DNA from: Acanthococcus lagerstroemiae
Taxonomy: Eukaryota; Arthropoda; Insecta; Hemiptera; Eriococcidae
Direction of reading: 5' to 3'
Assembly: GCA_031841125.1 (NCBI GenBank)
Contig: CM063110.1
Location: forward strand, 57,759,946 to 57,823,945
Length of the DNA stretch: 64,000 bases
Within the stretch, counting starts at the first letter, position 1. Every line of letters begins with the position of its first letter. Positions 21,541 to 31,988 of the stretch are shown one piece after another. The notes under the pieces are model-generated. The model was not told the origin of the DNA. It saw nothing but the letters and a program-made list of their open reading frames with translations, and searched no databases. Position numbers and translations under genes: made by a program.

Positions 21541-24500
21541 TCCAACACTAGCTCAATGTAGAGTAAAAATGATTCGGGAGATGAAAGAAGAAATCCGATG
21601 AATGGACTCACCGAACCTTGATACCCCCATTTCAAAATCAGTATCATATAAAGCGGCCCGAGAATCTTAAATTCTTAAAATCAATAAAGATTCCAACTTC
21701 AATCCCTTGAGGCACGGGTTACCCTTGAACCTTTGACAGGGTGAAGACTTCGTGTAAAATATACTAAACACGTAGAACCGATCAAAGAGATACCTTATTA
21801 ATAAATTAAAAGCCGAAAAACCCACTCCAGTACGTACCTGTCCTTTCATTCTTCAACTAGAAAATATTATCATGAATATTAGGTATGCAAGACAGAATTC
21901 CAGATCAGCTGCTTTGTAAACACTACGACCGCGAGGGGTATGGAAGAATTCGATAAACAATATAATAAATATAAATTATAATCCCAAGTATTAAAATGCG
22001 ATTTCTGTTACGCCTGTCTTTACACCATAATTTCAATTTAGAAGAAAGGGTCGGCAACACTGTCCTTGACCAAAATTTTCACGTTTTCTTTCAGTTATCT
22101 GACAAGAAACCGCCAGAAAACTTTTTCGCTGAATATTGAATAAACGACTTCGCAGACATCACGCTTGGCCACAGGCCTTTTCATTATTGTGACACCTCTA
22201 GACCCGTGTCCAGTGACCACCGCCGAACAATTAAAATCGTCAACCCAGTTTAAAATTGAATAACCTATACTCCACCCACGTGCTTGAGACCAGGACCTTG
22301 AAACTTTCTTCTGCATGCCACCGAGTTATTCCCTCACGGACCAGCGCGCTTTCTTCTTATTTTTTTTTCTCTGCCAAAATTACAGAGCGGTTACTAAGAA
22401 AATACCGAATATTTGTTTCGAAATGACTGAAATAGACTTAGCCAGTCCCTTCGTTAAATTTTTATCACGCTATGTGAGCCGGTCAGCGTACGTCCTCCAG
22501 AAAAACGCTCGGTGATAACGCCAAACAAGGACCAGCACTGCGAACAGCGGTGGAGGCGAAGGGGCAGGGGGTGAAAATGAATATTCTCGTACAATTTTAC
22601 TTCGGGGTCGCTGACTAACTGACGTTTCTGAACGAACGAATCCGCTGCACGCCCGAAATAAATTTTCGCGAAACCGACTCGCCGACGACGAGTTCCCACG
22701 CTGCAGCGAAATTGGAAAAATTCCGATGATTTTTCATCGCCCGAAAAGTTACAATATACGATTTCCGTTTTCCATCTGGCAAATAACCTCGCTCGTTTGG
22801 GGAGTGCCGGATGAAGGATTCGTCCCATCGATACAACAATATTGGTGAAAAATCGATCAATTAAAAAAAGTCTGACCCGCGCGAGCAGCGTCGAACAGGT
22901 GCATGAGTCTACAAAATACTGCTATTGTCGATGTGGAAATTATTTTCGATTTATCTTCGGCACGCTGCAGCCCTCTTGCGTGTTCCTTCGAGTGCTCCCT
23001 CGCTCGGACACAGCTCGCAACTTTCTCACCATTTATGTTTAATATTTATGGAAATTCATCGACTGCATACCACTGGGACGAACTTTTTCACACCGGACGC
23101 GGTATCACTATACCTAATGCAGTTTCTTTCGGGGGAAAAAAATTCGAAATTTAGTCCGGATGCCCCGGAAGTGTTTTCTCATCACTTAAAAGTAACGCCC
23201 GAAAATTTTCAAATTTTTGAAAAATATCAACCTGTTACCCACCTCCCTCGGCGTTCATGTTTTACATGAGATTCACATAAAAGATATTCCAGAAAAACTT
23301 CATTGTTCGATAGAACTTTCACGGAAGAAAGTAAGATCACTACCAACATATTCCGGAAATAAATGAAACTTCGAACTTCCAATAGAAAAACAAGTCGTTC
23401 CTGGTTTCAAAATTGAAGACCTCATTCACAAAGTGCCCTTAGTCCAAAATTACCGCAGTCGGTTTTTGGTGCCATCTGGTGGAAAAGGTCATTCATTACG
23501 CATCTCTCAGATGTTACAGATTATTTCTTCCATGATGTCTAACAAAACCGAATTTTGAAAATAAATGACCTTTTGTGCTATGAATGCGAACACATAGAAT
23601 ATGGGGATTATTGTAAAGGAAAACTTAAGTTGAGTACACTACGATGATTTTTATCCAATTTCAAATTTAATGATCTAGCAAAAAGTATCTACCTATCCAC
23701 CTAAAAAGTCCAATCTTCTTTTTAATAGGAGATTCACTCAGGAGATATTGCTCCTATTTGTAATTTCTTGATGATTGCTGAATGTGATGCGGACAAGAGA
23801 AAGAGTATCGCACATTCAAAAGAACATATTTTTCTAAAAGTTTTTCTGCTGATTCATTAAGCATCAAGTTTTTCATTTTATTTTTTTTTGAGTTAGGAAT
23901 TATTTTTAGTATTTTTAAGTAAAAAATTAGGAAAGTTCTTTTTTGGAAAAAAATACTGAAAAAGAAGCAGAATTAGGGCAAAATATGCGGAAAATGTGCA
24001 AAATGAAGCGCTGTTCATTTGACTCTGAATTATGTGATGCGTGAAGATCTTTTGAAACTTCATTTACAAATGATGCTACTTTTCAAGTAGAGGAATCTAA
24101 ACTACTGCTATATCGTCGGTGGCGCGTTTGACACCACGTATGTGCGAAATAGAATTCTTACTCATCACCTATACATACGAAGTATTTGGGGCCAGGTATA
24201 GAAACCCATGCACATAGGGAGGTGTTAATAGCATCCTCTAGCGGATAACATTGTAACTAAGCATATACATAGGAGGAATTTAATTCGACGCGCCCGTCAG
24301 AGACGAATCCAACAATACCAATAAGTCGTTTTGGCTAAAAATGTCACATAGGAGGTGTCAAACGCGCCACCGACGAGATGCAGATGACAAAAACATTGAA
24401 AAAGATAACTTCCTTCTCAGACTGAATTGAGTTACAGGCAGATCTGAATTCTATTGTTTGTTGGAACGATCGGAATCTACTGTCCTTCAGCAAATCTAAA

Positions 24501-24922
24501 TGATATGCATTACTTTTAGTCGCATATAGGAGCCCTTGCTACACCATTATACAAAAGGATATTATAGGTAGATTGCCAAGTATTCAAAAAGTAAGGGACT
24601 TGGGTGTAGGCTACTTTTTATTTTATTTACAGCCTTGATTAGGGATTGCGTCCCATAGTAAGTGGGTCACTGCCTTTCCCTAGCACTTGTTCCCCAGCGA
24701 GGGCATAAGGTTTTCAGAAATCCTTCCGTGTATAGGGTGTGCCAATTCACAATTCACTTTTTCTTCTTCTGTATTCCAGAGCGCTTTCGGCTGTTATGCC
24801 ATCATCAGTGGAGTACCCTAAATGAGACTTGTCTCTTGCGGTCCTGTAGTTATAGTCGAGAGTAGTACCGTATGGTAAACCTCTTTAGTCTTGTGCTAGC
24901 GCTCTGGAATACAGAAGAAGAA
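21111..24922 (+). repeat. Segmental duplication, copy A (3.8 kb)
   Basis: The same sequence recurs in direct orientation at 25,653-29,477, offset by 4,542 bp at the start and ~4,560 bp at the end. The first ~1.8 kb is almost identical between copies (a handful of substitutions per kb). From about 23,000 on, substitutions and small indels become clearly more frequent. Contents in order: 3' part of the Jockey/CR1-like LINE; ~2 kb of anonymous, fairly CG-rich sequence with no recognisable gene; a 22-23-bp TIR MITE; a diverged LINE reverse-transcriptase scrap at 24,430-24,612 (DLNSIVCWNDRNLLSF-like); and the left and central parts of a hairpin element. Confidence 0.95.
24113..24376. mobile_element. 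264-bp MITE with 23-bp perfect TIRs (copy A)
   Basis: Left end TCGTCGGTGGCGCGTTTGAC, continuing ACC, at 24,113-24,135. Its exact inverse is at 24,354-24,376. The AT-rich interior has no coding frame. The copy in the second half of the duplication is at 28,672-28,932. No target duplication is clear (flanks ctgctata and gatgcaga). The superfamily is undetermined. Confidence 0.85.
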
Positions 24923-24951
24923 AAAATGAATTGGCACACCCTACACACGGA
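24725..24951. mobile_element. Fold-back element with ~60-bp arms
   Basis: The left arm begins tccgtgtatagggtgtgcca and runs to gcgct. The right arm is its inverse, from agcgctctggaatacagaag to ccctacacacgga. Arms are ~60 bp around a ~110-bp centre. In copy B the left arm is complete, but the right arm stops at 29,477, so the duplication junction falls inside this right arm. Confidence 0.75.
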
Positions 24952-24963
24952 ATATTACCAAGT

Positions 24964-25434
24964 TCACTCACAGTCAGAAATGGACATTAATTTCAGAAAT
25001 TCATCTACCCATCGGGTAGCTGGTCGTCCTGGATTCCTTTCTCTGTCCAAGGGGATCCACTGAGTGCAAGCAGAGTTCCATTTTGTCGGTTCTCCTCTAC
25101 TCACGTGCCCCGCATATCTGTATTTCAATTGTTTTATTTTGTACCCTATATTCCTTAACCTCGTTTGCTTCCTGATGGAACTCATTTTCACCCTATCCCC
25201 CAACCTGATCCCCAGCATATTCCTTAGCATTAAATTATATGTTTTTTTCCAGACGTTCAGTTTTTTGTTTTTTTTTAGTGACCATGTCTGACATCCGTAT
25301 GTCAGGGTGGGGACTACGCAACTTTCCAAGATTTTTGTTTTGAGCATAGTTTTCATTTTACTTTTTAGAATATGTTCTTGTGCCCAGAAGGATTTCCAGC
25401 CATTCGATATTCTTGCACTAATGATTTGGCCCAT
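24964..25434 (-). pseudogene. RTE-like LINE C-terminal fragment
   Basis: A 156-codon open frame on the minus strand with typical RTE-group C-terminal motifs in order: LKTKILESCVVPTLTYGCQT (reverse-transcriptase thumb), MLRNMLGIRLGDRVK, IRKQTRLRNIGYKIKQLKYR, YAGHVSRGEPTKW, and GRPATRWVDEF near the end. The Cys-containing TYGCQTW and the YAGH/GRP.TRW block mark the end of such polyproteins. The RT catalytic core and endonuclease are absent. Most of it (25,088-25,434) recurs in inverted orientation at 31,640-31,988. Being open here does not make it functional. Confidence 0.85.
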
Positions 25435-25649
25435 GTTATTGTTAAATTAATGGATAACAAATTATCATCTTCCAGACACATAGACCTCATCACCTCAAAA
25501 TGTAAACGAATAGCCAGTTTTATCAAAAGGAACAGCGTTAATTACAAGAAATATGAAACTGAGAAACTATTATTTTTGTTTTGGTAAGATCAATTTTGGA
25601 ATTCAGCGCAATAATTTAATAATTTGGGAGCTGCAGGATAAAGGTTAAA
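25088..25649. repeat. Inverted chimeric repeat, left arm
   Basis: About 560 bp made of an RTE-like fragment (minus strand) joined at about 25,435 to a Jockey/CR1-like fragment (plus strand). The same chimera lies at 31,432-31,988 in inverted orientation, at roughly 95% identity by eye, with small indels such as an extra 'taataattt' here. The left arm ends three bases before copy B of the segmental duplication begins. Confidence 0.9.
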
Positions 25650-25650
25650 T
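25437..25650 (+). pseudogene. Jockey/CR1-like LINE thumb fragment
   Basis: Open for about 45 codons: MDNKLSSSRHIDLITSKCKR, then IASFIKRNSVNYK, then KYETEKLLF. This corresponds to the segment after the catalytic core in Jockey/CR1-like reverse transcriptases (xFDSKLxFxxHI...SK...LGFIKR). A frame change then leads into DQFWNS-like residues, equivalent to VRSILEF. It abuts, without the expected intervening ~400 bp, the LINE 3' part contained in duplication copy B, so the joint is a rearrangement. Confidence 0.75.
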
Positions 25651-25652
25651 TG

Positions 25653-28600
25653 CTCTAGCATTATATAATGATATTACCCAAATAGTCCCTGGGATCTACA
25701 TATTCTTCATGAGTAGGAAACAGTATACTTCATCAGATATTAAAATACTCGAGGGTATGCAGGTCCTAGTCTCTGCAATTCTTTCCTTTATACCGCACAA
25801 GTGTGGTTTTCAGTCGACCCCTCGGCTTCCTTCAACCAGCAGTTCTCAATTTACAATGCTCAACCCTGCGCGCCTCTCACCCCGCGCTCTGCCCTTGCTT
25901 TAGTGCCTGTCTCCCCTCCCTTTTTCTGTCATCTTTTCCTTCTTCTTCATCTACCACCCTTCCTTTGAAAAGCATTTTTTGTTTTTGTTTTGAAGAATAA
26001 ATATTATATTGTAGCTACTGTCCCTGCTTGTCAATGGGACGCTTCGGCACCTGCTGGGGGCACTCAAATACAAATAAAATAATCCAACACTAGCTCAATG
26101 TAGAGTAAAAATGATTCGGGAGATGAAAGAAGAAATCCGATGAATGGACTCACCGAACCTTGATACCCCCATTTCAAAATCAGTATCATATAAAGCGGCC
26201 CGAGAATCTTAAATTCTTAAAATCAATAAAGATTCCAACTTCAATCCCTTGAGGCACGGGTTACCCTTGAACCTATGACAGGGTGAAGACTTCGTGTAAA
26301 ATATACTAAACACGTAGAACCGATCAAAGGGATACCTTATTAATAAATTAAAAGCCGAAAAACCCACTCCAGTACGTACCTGTCCTTTCATTCTTCAACT
26401 AGAAAATATTATCATGAATATTAGGTATGCAAGACAGAATTCCAGATCAGCTGCTTTGTAAACACTACGACCGCGAGGGGTATGGAAGAATTCGATAAAC
26501 AATATAATAAATATAAATTATAATCCCAAGTATTAAAATGCGATTTCTGTTACGCCTGTCTTTACACCATAATTTCAATTTAGAAGAAAGGGTCGGCAAC
26601 ACTGTCCTTGACCAAAATTTTCACGTTTTCTTTCAGTTATCTGACAAGAAACCGCCAGAAAACTTTTTCGCTGAATATTGAATAAACGACTTCGCAGACA
26701 TCACGCTTGGCCACAGGCCTTTTCATTATTGTGACACCTCTAGACCCGTGTCCAGTGACCACCGCCGAACAATTAAAATCGTCAACCCAGTTTAAAATTG
26801 AATAACCTATACTCCACCCACGTGCTTGAGACCAGGACCTTGAAACTTTCTTCTGCATGCCACCGAGTTATTCCCTCACGGACCAGCGCGCTTTCTTCTT
26901 ATTTTTTTTTCTCTGCCAAAATTACAGAGCGGTTACTAAGAAAATACCGAATATTTGTTTCGAAATGACTGAAATAGACTTAGCCAGTCCCTTCGTTAAA
27001 TTTTTATCACGCTATGTGAGCCGGTCAGCGTACGTCCTCCAGAAAAACGCTCGGTGATAACGCCAAACAAGGACCAGCACTGCGAACAGCGGTGGAGGCG
27101 AAGGGGCAGGGGGTGAAAATGAATATTCTCGTACAATTTTACTTCGGGGTCGCTGACTAACTGACGTTTCTGAACGAACGAATCCGCTGCACGCCCGAAA
27201 TAAATTTTCGCGAAACCGACTCGCCGACGACGAGTTCCCACGCTGCAGCGAAATTGGAAAAATTCCGATGATTTTTCATCGCCCGAAAAGTTACAATATA
27301 CGATTTCCGTTTTCCATCTGGCAAATAACCTCGCTCGTTTGGGGAGTGCCGGATGAAGGATTCGTCCCATCGATACAACAATATTGGTGAAAAATCGATC
27401 AATTAAAAAAAGTCTGACCCGCGCGAGCAGCGTCGAACAGGTGCATTAGTCTACAAAATACTGCTATTGTCGATGTGGAAATTATTTTCGATTTATCTTC
27501 GGCACGCTGCAGCCCTCTTGCGTGTTCCTTCGAGTGCTCCCTCGCTCGGACACAGCTCGCAATTTTCTCACCATTTATGTTTAATATTTATGGAAATTCA
27601 TCGACTGCATACCACTGGGACGAACTTTTTCACACCGAACGCGGTATCACTATACCTAATGCAGTTTCTTTTCGGGGGAAAAAAATTCGAAATTTAGTCG
27701 GGATGCCCCGGAAGTGTTTTCTCATCACTTAAAAGTAACGCCCGAAAATTTTCAAATTTTTGAAAAATATCAACCTGTTACCCACCTCCCTCGGCTTTCA
27801 TGTTTTACATGAGATTCACATACAAGATATTCCAGAAAAACTTCATTGTTCGATACAACTTTCATGGAAGAAAGTAAGATCACTACCAACATATTCCGGA
27901 AATAAATGAAACTTCGAACTTCCAATAGAAAAACAAGTCGTTCCTGGTTTCAAAATTGAAGACTTCATTCACAAACAAAGTGCCCTTAGTCCAAAATTAC
28001 CGCAGTCGGTTTTTGGTGCCATCTGGTGGAAAAGGTCATTCATTACGCATCTCTCAGATGTTACAGATTATTTCTTCCAGGATGTCTAACAAAACCGAAT
28101 TTTGAAAATAAATGACCTTTTTCGCCCCAATTTGCTATGAATGCGAATACATAGAATATGGGGATTACTGTAAAGGAAAACTTAAGTTGGATACACTACG
28201 ATAATTTTTATCCAATTTCAAATTTAATGATCTAGCAAAAAGTATCTACCTATCTACCTAAAAAGTCCAATCTTCTTTTTAATAGGAGATTCACTCAGGA
28301 GATATTGCTCCTATTTGTAATTTCTTGATGATTGATGAATGTGATGCGGGCAAGAGAAAGGGTATCTCACATTCAAAAGAACATATTTTTCTAAAAGTTT
28401 TTCTGCTGATTCATTAAGCATCAAGTTTTTCATTTTTTTTTTTTTGAGTCAGGAATTATTTTTAGTATTTTTAAGTAAAAAATTAGGAAAGTTCTTTTTA
28501 GGAAAGAAATACTGAAAAAGAAGCAGAATTGGTGCAAAATATGCGAAAAATGTGCAAAATGAAGCGCTGTTCAATTTGACTCTGAATTATGTGATGCGTG

Positions 28601-29477
28601 AAGATCTTTTGAAACTTCATTTACAAATGATGCTACTTTTGAAGTAGAGGAATCTAAACTACTGCTATATATCATCGGTGGCGCGTTTGACACCACGTAT
28701 GTGCAAAATAGAATTTTTACTCATCACCTATACATACGAAGTATTTGGGGCCAGGTTTAGAAACCCATGCACATAGGGAGGTGTTATATAGCATCCTCTA
28801 GCGGATAACATTGTAACTAAGCATATAGGAGGAATTTTATTCGACACGACCGTCAGAGACGAATCCAACAATACCAATAAGTCGTTTTGGCTAAAAATGT
28901 CACATAGGAGGTGTCAAACGCGCCACCGACGAGATGCAGATGACAAAAATATTGAAAAAGATTACTTCCTTCTCAGACTGAATTGAGTTACGGGCAGATC
29001 TGAATTCTATTGTTTGTTGGAACGATCGGAATCTACTGTCCTTCAGCAAATTTAAATGACATGCATTACTTTTAGTCGCATAAAGGAGCCCTTGCTACAC
29101 CATTATACAAAAGGAGATTATATGTAGATTGCCAAGTATTCAAAAAGTAAGAGACTTGGGTGTAGGCTACTTTTTATTTTATTTACAGCCTTGATTAGAG
29201 ATTGCGTCCCTTAGTAAGTGGGTTGTTGCCTTTCCCTAGCAGTTGTTCCCCAGCGAGGGCATAGGTTTTCAGAAATTCCTCCGTGTGTAGGGTGTGCCAA
29301 TTCACAATTCACTTTTTCTTATTTTGTATTCCAGAGCGCTTTCGGGTGTTATGCCATCATAAGTGGAGTACCCTAAGTGAGACTTGTTTCTTATGGTCCT
29401 GTAGTTATAGTCGAGAGTAGTACCGTATGGTAAACCTCTTTAGTCTTGTGCTAGCGCAATGGAATACAGAAGAAGAA
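25653..29477 (+). repeat. Segmental duplication, copy B (3.8 kb)
   Basis: Direct copy of 21,111-24,922. It differs by few bases up to about 27,450 and then increasingly, with indels such as an extra 'caaa' near 27,975 and a ~14-bp difference near 28,120. It carries the same LINE 3' UTR, the same anonymous CG-richer core and the same MITE (28,672-28,932). It ends inside the right arm of the hairpin element, at 'acagaagaagaa'. Confidence 0.95.
28672..28932. mobile_element. MITE with 23-bp TIRs (copy B)
   Basis: Counterpart of 24,113-24,376 within the duplication. The left TIR has one substitution (TCATCGG versus TCGTCGG); the right TIR is unchanged. A small deletion near 28,830 removed part of 'atatacat'. 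Confidence 0.85.
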
Positions 29478-30474
29478 CTGTCAAGTCGATTCAGTTGAAA
29501 CGCAGTGGGAACATTGCTACATATCTCGGTCACAGCTGATCAAAATTTGTCTTTTGTAACTTGAATGTAAAGGCCAAAAATGCATCTTTAGTTGACTAAC
29601 TTGTTTGCCCTAAGGCACAGTATCGGTGTTGTGCTTCGGAACACATAGGAAATAAAATTGACGACTTCAGAGCAAAAAGAACTTATCTGCAGTTTTTTTT
29701 TTTTTTTCAGAAAAACGCGTTCAAAGTTTCACCACATTGGTCGAGTATTGAAGATAGGTTGTTTTGTTCGAAAGTTTACATTTTTTTTTTTTAAAGTTTC
29801 ATCATTGTAAATTTTAAAAAGAACAACAGTTTCAGTGAAACTGCTTTCACATGCCCTGAACAACTGAAAATGTACGAGTGGAGTGTCAGGTCCTTTTGAT
29901 GTGATAAAAGTTGGGTAAAACACACAGGTTTCTTGGCACAAAGAACGATTACTATGGACCGAAGTAATAGTTCAATAAAAATCAAAAATACTTAAATGAC
30001 AATAACATTGTATGTATGTAGTTGAAGTAGAGTAGGGTACAATTATAATAAGTGTAATATTTTTAATGTTGTGGAAAACTTGACTGGGTGCATTATTTGA
30101 GAAAGGGTCAGTTCTTGGAAAGGGAAAATTCTTTCAGCGATTAAAAAAATAACATAAATAATGAAAATTTTGTATAGGCACGCCTGTTCTTGTCCTGATT
30201 AGGCGTTTGAAATGATCCAATAAAAAGTCCAATAAAAGTCTAATATTTTCCATTTTTCAATCTGGTAGACACCCTAATCCTGTTCCACAAGTGAAAACAG
30301 AGAAAGTCATTTATTTTCAAACATGGTCGTTTAGAAATTTAAACATCAGCCAATTATACCGTGAGAGAGAGAGAACAAAGAATTTAGAATCGGAAAATTC
30401 TAGTATAATGACCAAGGCTACAATTTTTATGCGAATCTATATTTCCATCTATGCGTATATTCCAGAAGTTTCAA
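29478..30474. other. No gene recognised
   Basis: AT-rich sequence with T-runs at 29,693-29,709 and 29,781-29,792. No retroelement motif, TIR pair or RNA gene was seen. Confidence 0.45.
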
Positions 30475-30775
30475 AAGATCTTCATGAATCACAGAATTCT
30501 GTGTCAAATGAGCAGTATATACTTCATTTTTATATGTCGCGTATTTTGGCATTTATTGCATATTTTGCGCCAATTCTGCTTATCTTTCTGTATTTTCCCC
30601 CAAAAAGTGATTTTTCTAGTTTTTTTACTCAAAAATACTAAAAATAATTCTCGACTCAAAAAATAAATTGAAAAGACTTAATGATTAATGAATCAGGAGA
30701 AAAGCATTTAGAAAAATATGTTCTTTTGCATGTGAAATACTCTTTCACTTGCCCGCATCACATTCATCAATCATG
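30475..30775 (-). repeat. Third, inverted and diverged copy of part of the duplication
   Basis: The reverse complement matches about 28,325-28,620 (and 23,770-24,060 in copy A). Shared words include agaacatatttttcta, ctgattcatta, gaattatttttagtattttt and gcaaaatatgc. Divergence is clearly greater than between copies A and B. The 116-codon open frame that overlaps it (30,291-30,641) is incidental. Confidence 0.8.
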
Positions 30776-30777
30776 TA

Positions 30778-31065
30778 TCTATTTATTTATTTAATACTAC
30801 TGTCCCCTCCTACGGCCGAAACTGACCAGATTAGGAGGCAACAAAGTACAGTGTATTGCAATTTTCCCACTGTTAATTGAAAAATAGGGAGGTTGGGAAA
30901 ATGATGGAAAATAATCTGGCTGGAAGGCTGAAGGGAGGGGTACTCTGAAAATACTGGAAGCAAAAGGAATATATCGGGGAAGAAGAAAATGGCAACGAAG
31001 AGGACCATTAGGGTGTGGTGAAAGGGAGAGAGGGAGGAAGTCATTGAAACCATGCTGGCTCAGAG
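30778..31065 (-). mobile_element. LINE 3' UTR fragment with (AAATA)n tail
   Basis: On the minus strand the segment ends '...ggccgtaggaggggacagtagtattaaataaataaataga' in effect, an A-rich short-period tail at 30,778-30,795 preceded by a C/T-rich 3' UTR. This is the usual look of Jockey/CR1-type LINE termini. No coding motif is left. Confidence 0.5.
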
Positions 31066-31431
31066 GCCGATAAATGCTTCTGAATTACGTTACTAAGTGC
31101 TTTACGATTCATAAAACAAATATCCACCTCTGCATTTGCTCTAGCTACCTCATTGTAAAGACAGAGTATGCCGTAGAGGACGAAGTTGCTTTCCTTTGGG
31201 GCAGCAAAAAGAGCATTGTCTCTGCTATTGAACGTTGGAATTCGGAAATATTATACACATCTAAAAGTTCACTCACGAGAATAACACAGCTAATAATTTT
31301 CGTCTATTACTTATCACCTCTAATCCCTACTATAGATAAATATATTTCCGGTTGTATGGGTAATATGTAAACAGAGATCATTAATATAAATATTTCAAAA
31401 ATGTTTTATGGATTTTTTCAATTTTTTTCAA

Positions 31432-31988
31432 TTTAACCTTTATCCTGCAGCTCCCAAATTATTGCGTTGAATTCCAAAATTGATCTTACCAAGACAAAAT
31501 ATAATAGTTTCTCAGTTTCATATTTCTTGTAATTAACGCTGTTCCTTTTGATAAAACTAGCTATTCTTTTACATTTTGAGGTGATGAGGTCTATGTGTCT
31601 GGAAGATGATAATTTGTTATCCATTCATTTAACAATAACATGGGCCAAATTATTAGTGCAAGAATATCGAATGCCTGGAAATCCTTCTGGGCACAAGAAC
31701 ATATTCTAAAAAGTAAAATGAAAATTATGCTCAAAACAAAAATCTTGGAAAGTTGTGTAGTCCCCACCCTGACATACGGATGTCAGACATGGTTACTAAA
31801 AAAAACTAAAAAAAACCTGAACGTCTGGAAAAAACATATAATTCAATGCTAAGGAATATGCTGGGGATCAGGTTGGGGGATAGGGTGAAAATGAGTTCCA
31901 TCAGGAAGCAAACGAGGTTAAGGAATATAGGGTACAAAATAAAACAATTGAAATACAGATATGCGGGGCACATGAGTAGAGGAGAACC
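31432..31988. repeat. Inverted chimeric repeat, right arm (LINE fragments)
   Basis: Inverse copy of 25,088-25,649. 31,432-31,624 carries the Jockey/CR1-like thumb fragment on the minus strand (MDNKLSSSRHIDLITSKCKR, then IASFIKRNS and VRSILEFNAIIW, better preserved than at 25.5 kb). 31,640-31,988 carries the RTE-like C-terminal fragment on the plus strand (VVPTLTYGCQTW, MLRNMLGIRLGDRVK, RYAGHMSRGEPT), with a frameshift near 31,845. It breaks off at 'ggagaacc'; the downstream GRPATRW block is absent. Confidence 0.9.

Noticed and set aside
22454..22828. 124-codon frame identical in both duplicates (also 26,996-27,370)
   Set aside because: The identity is explained by the segmental duplication itself. 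Overlapping frames are equally conserved, and no homology is recognised.
30291..30641. 116-codon open frame
   Set aside because: It overlaps the inverted third copy of a repeat and is not open in the other copies.
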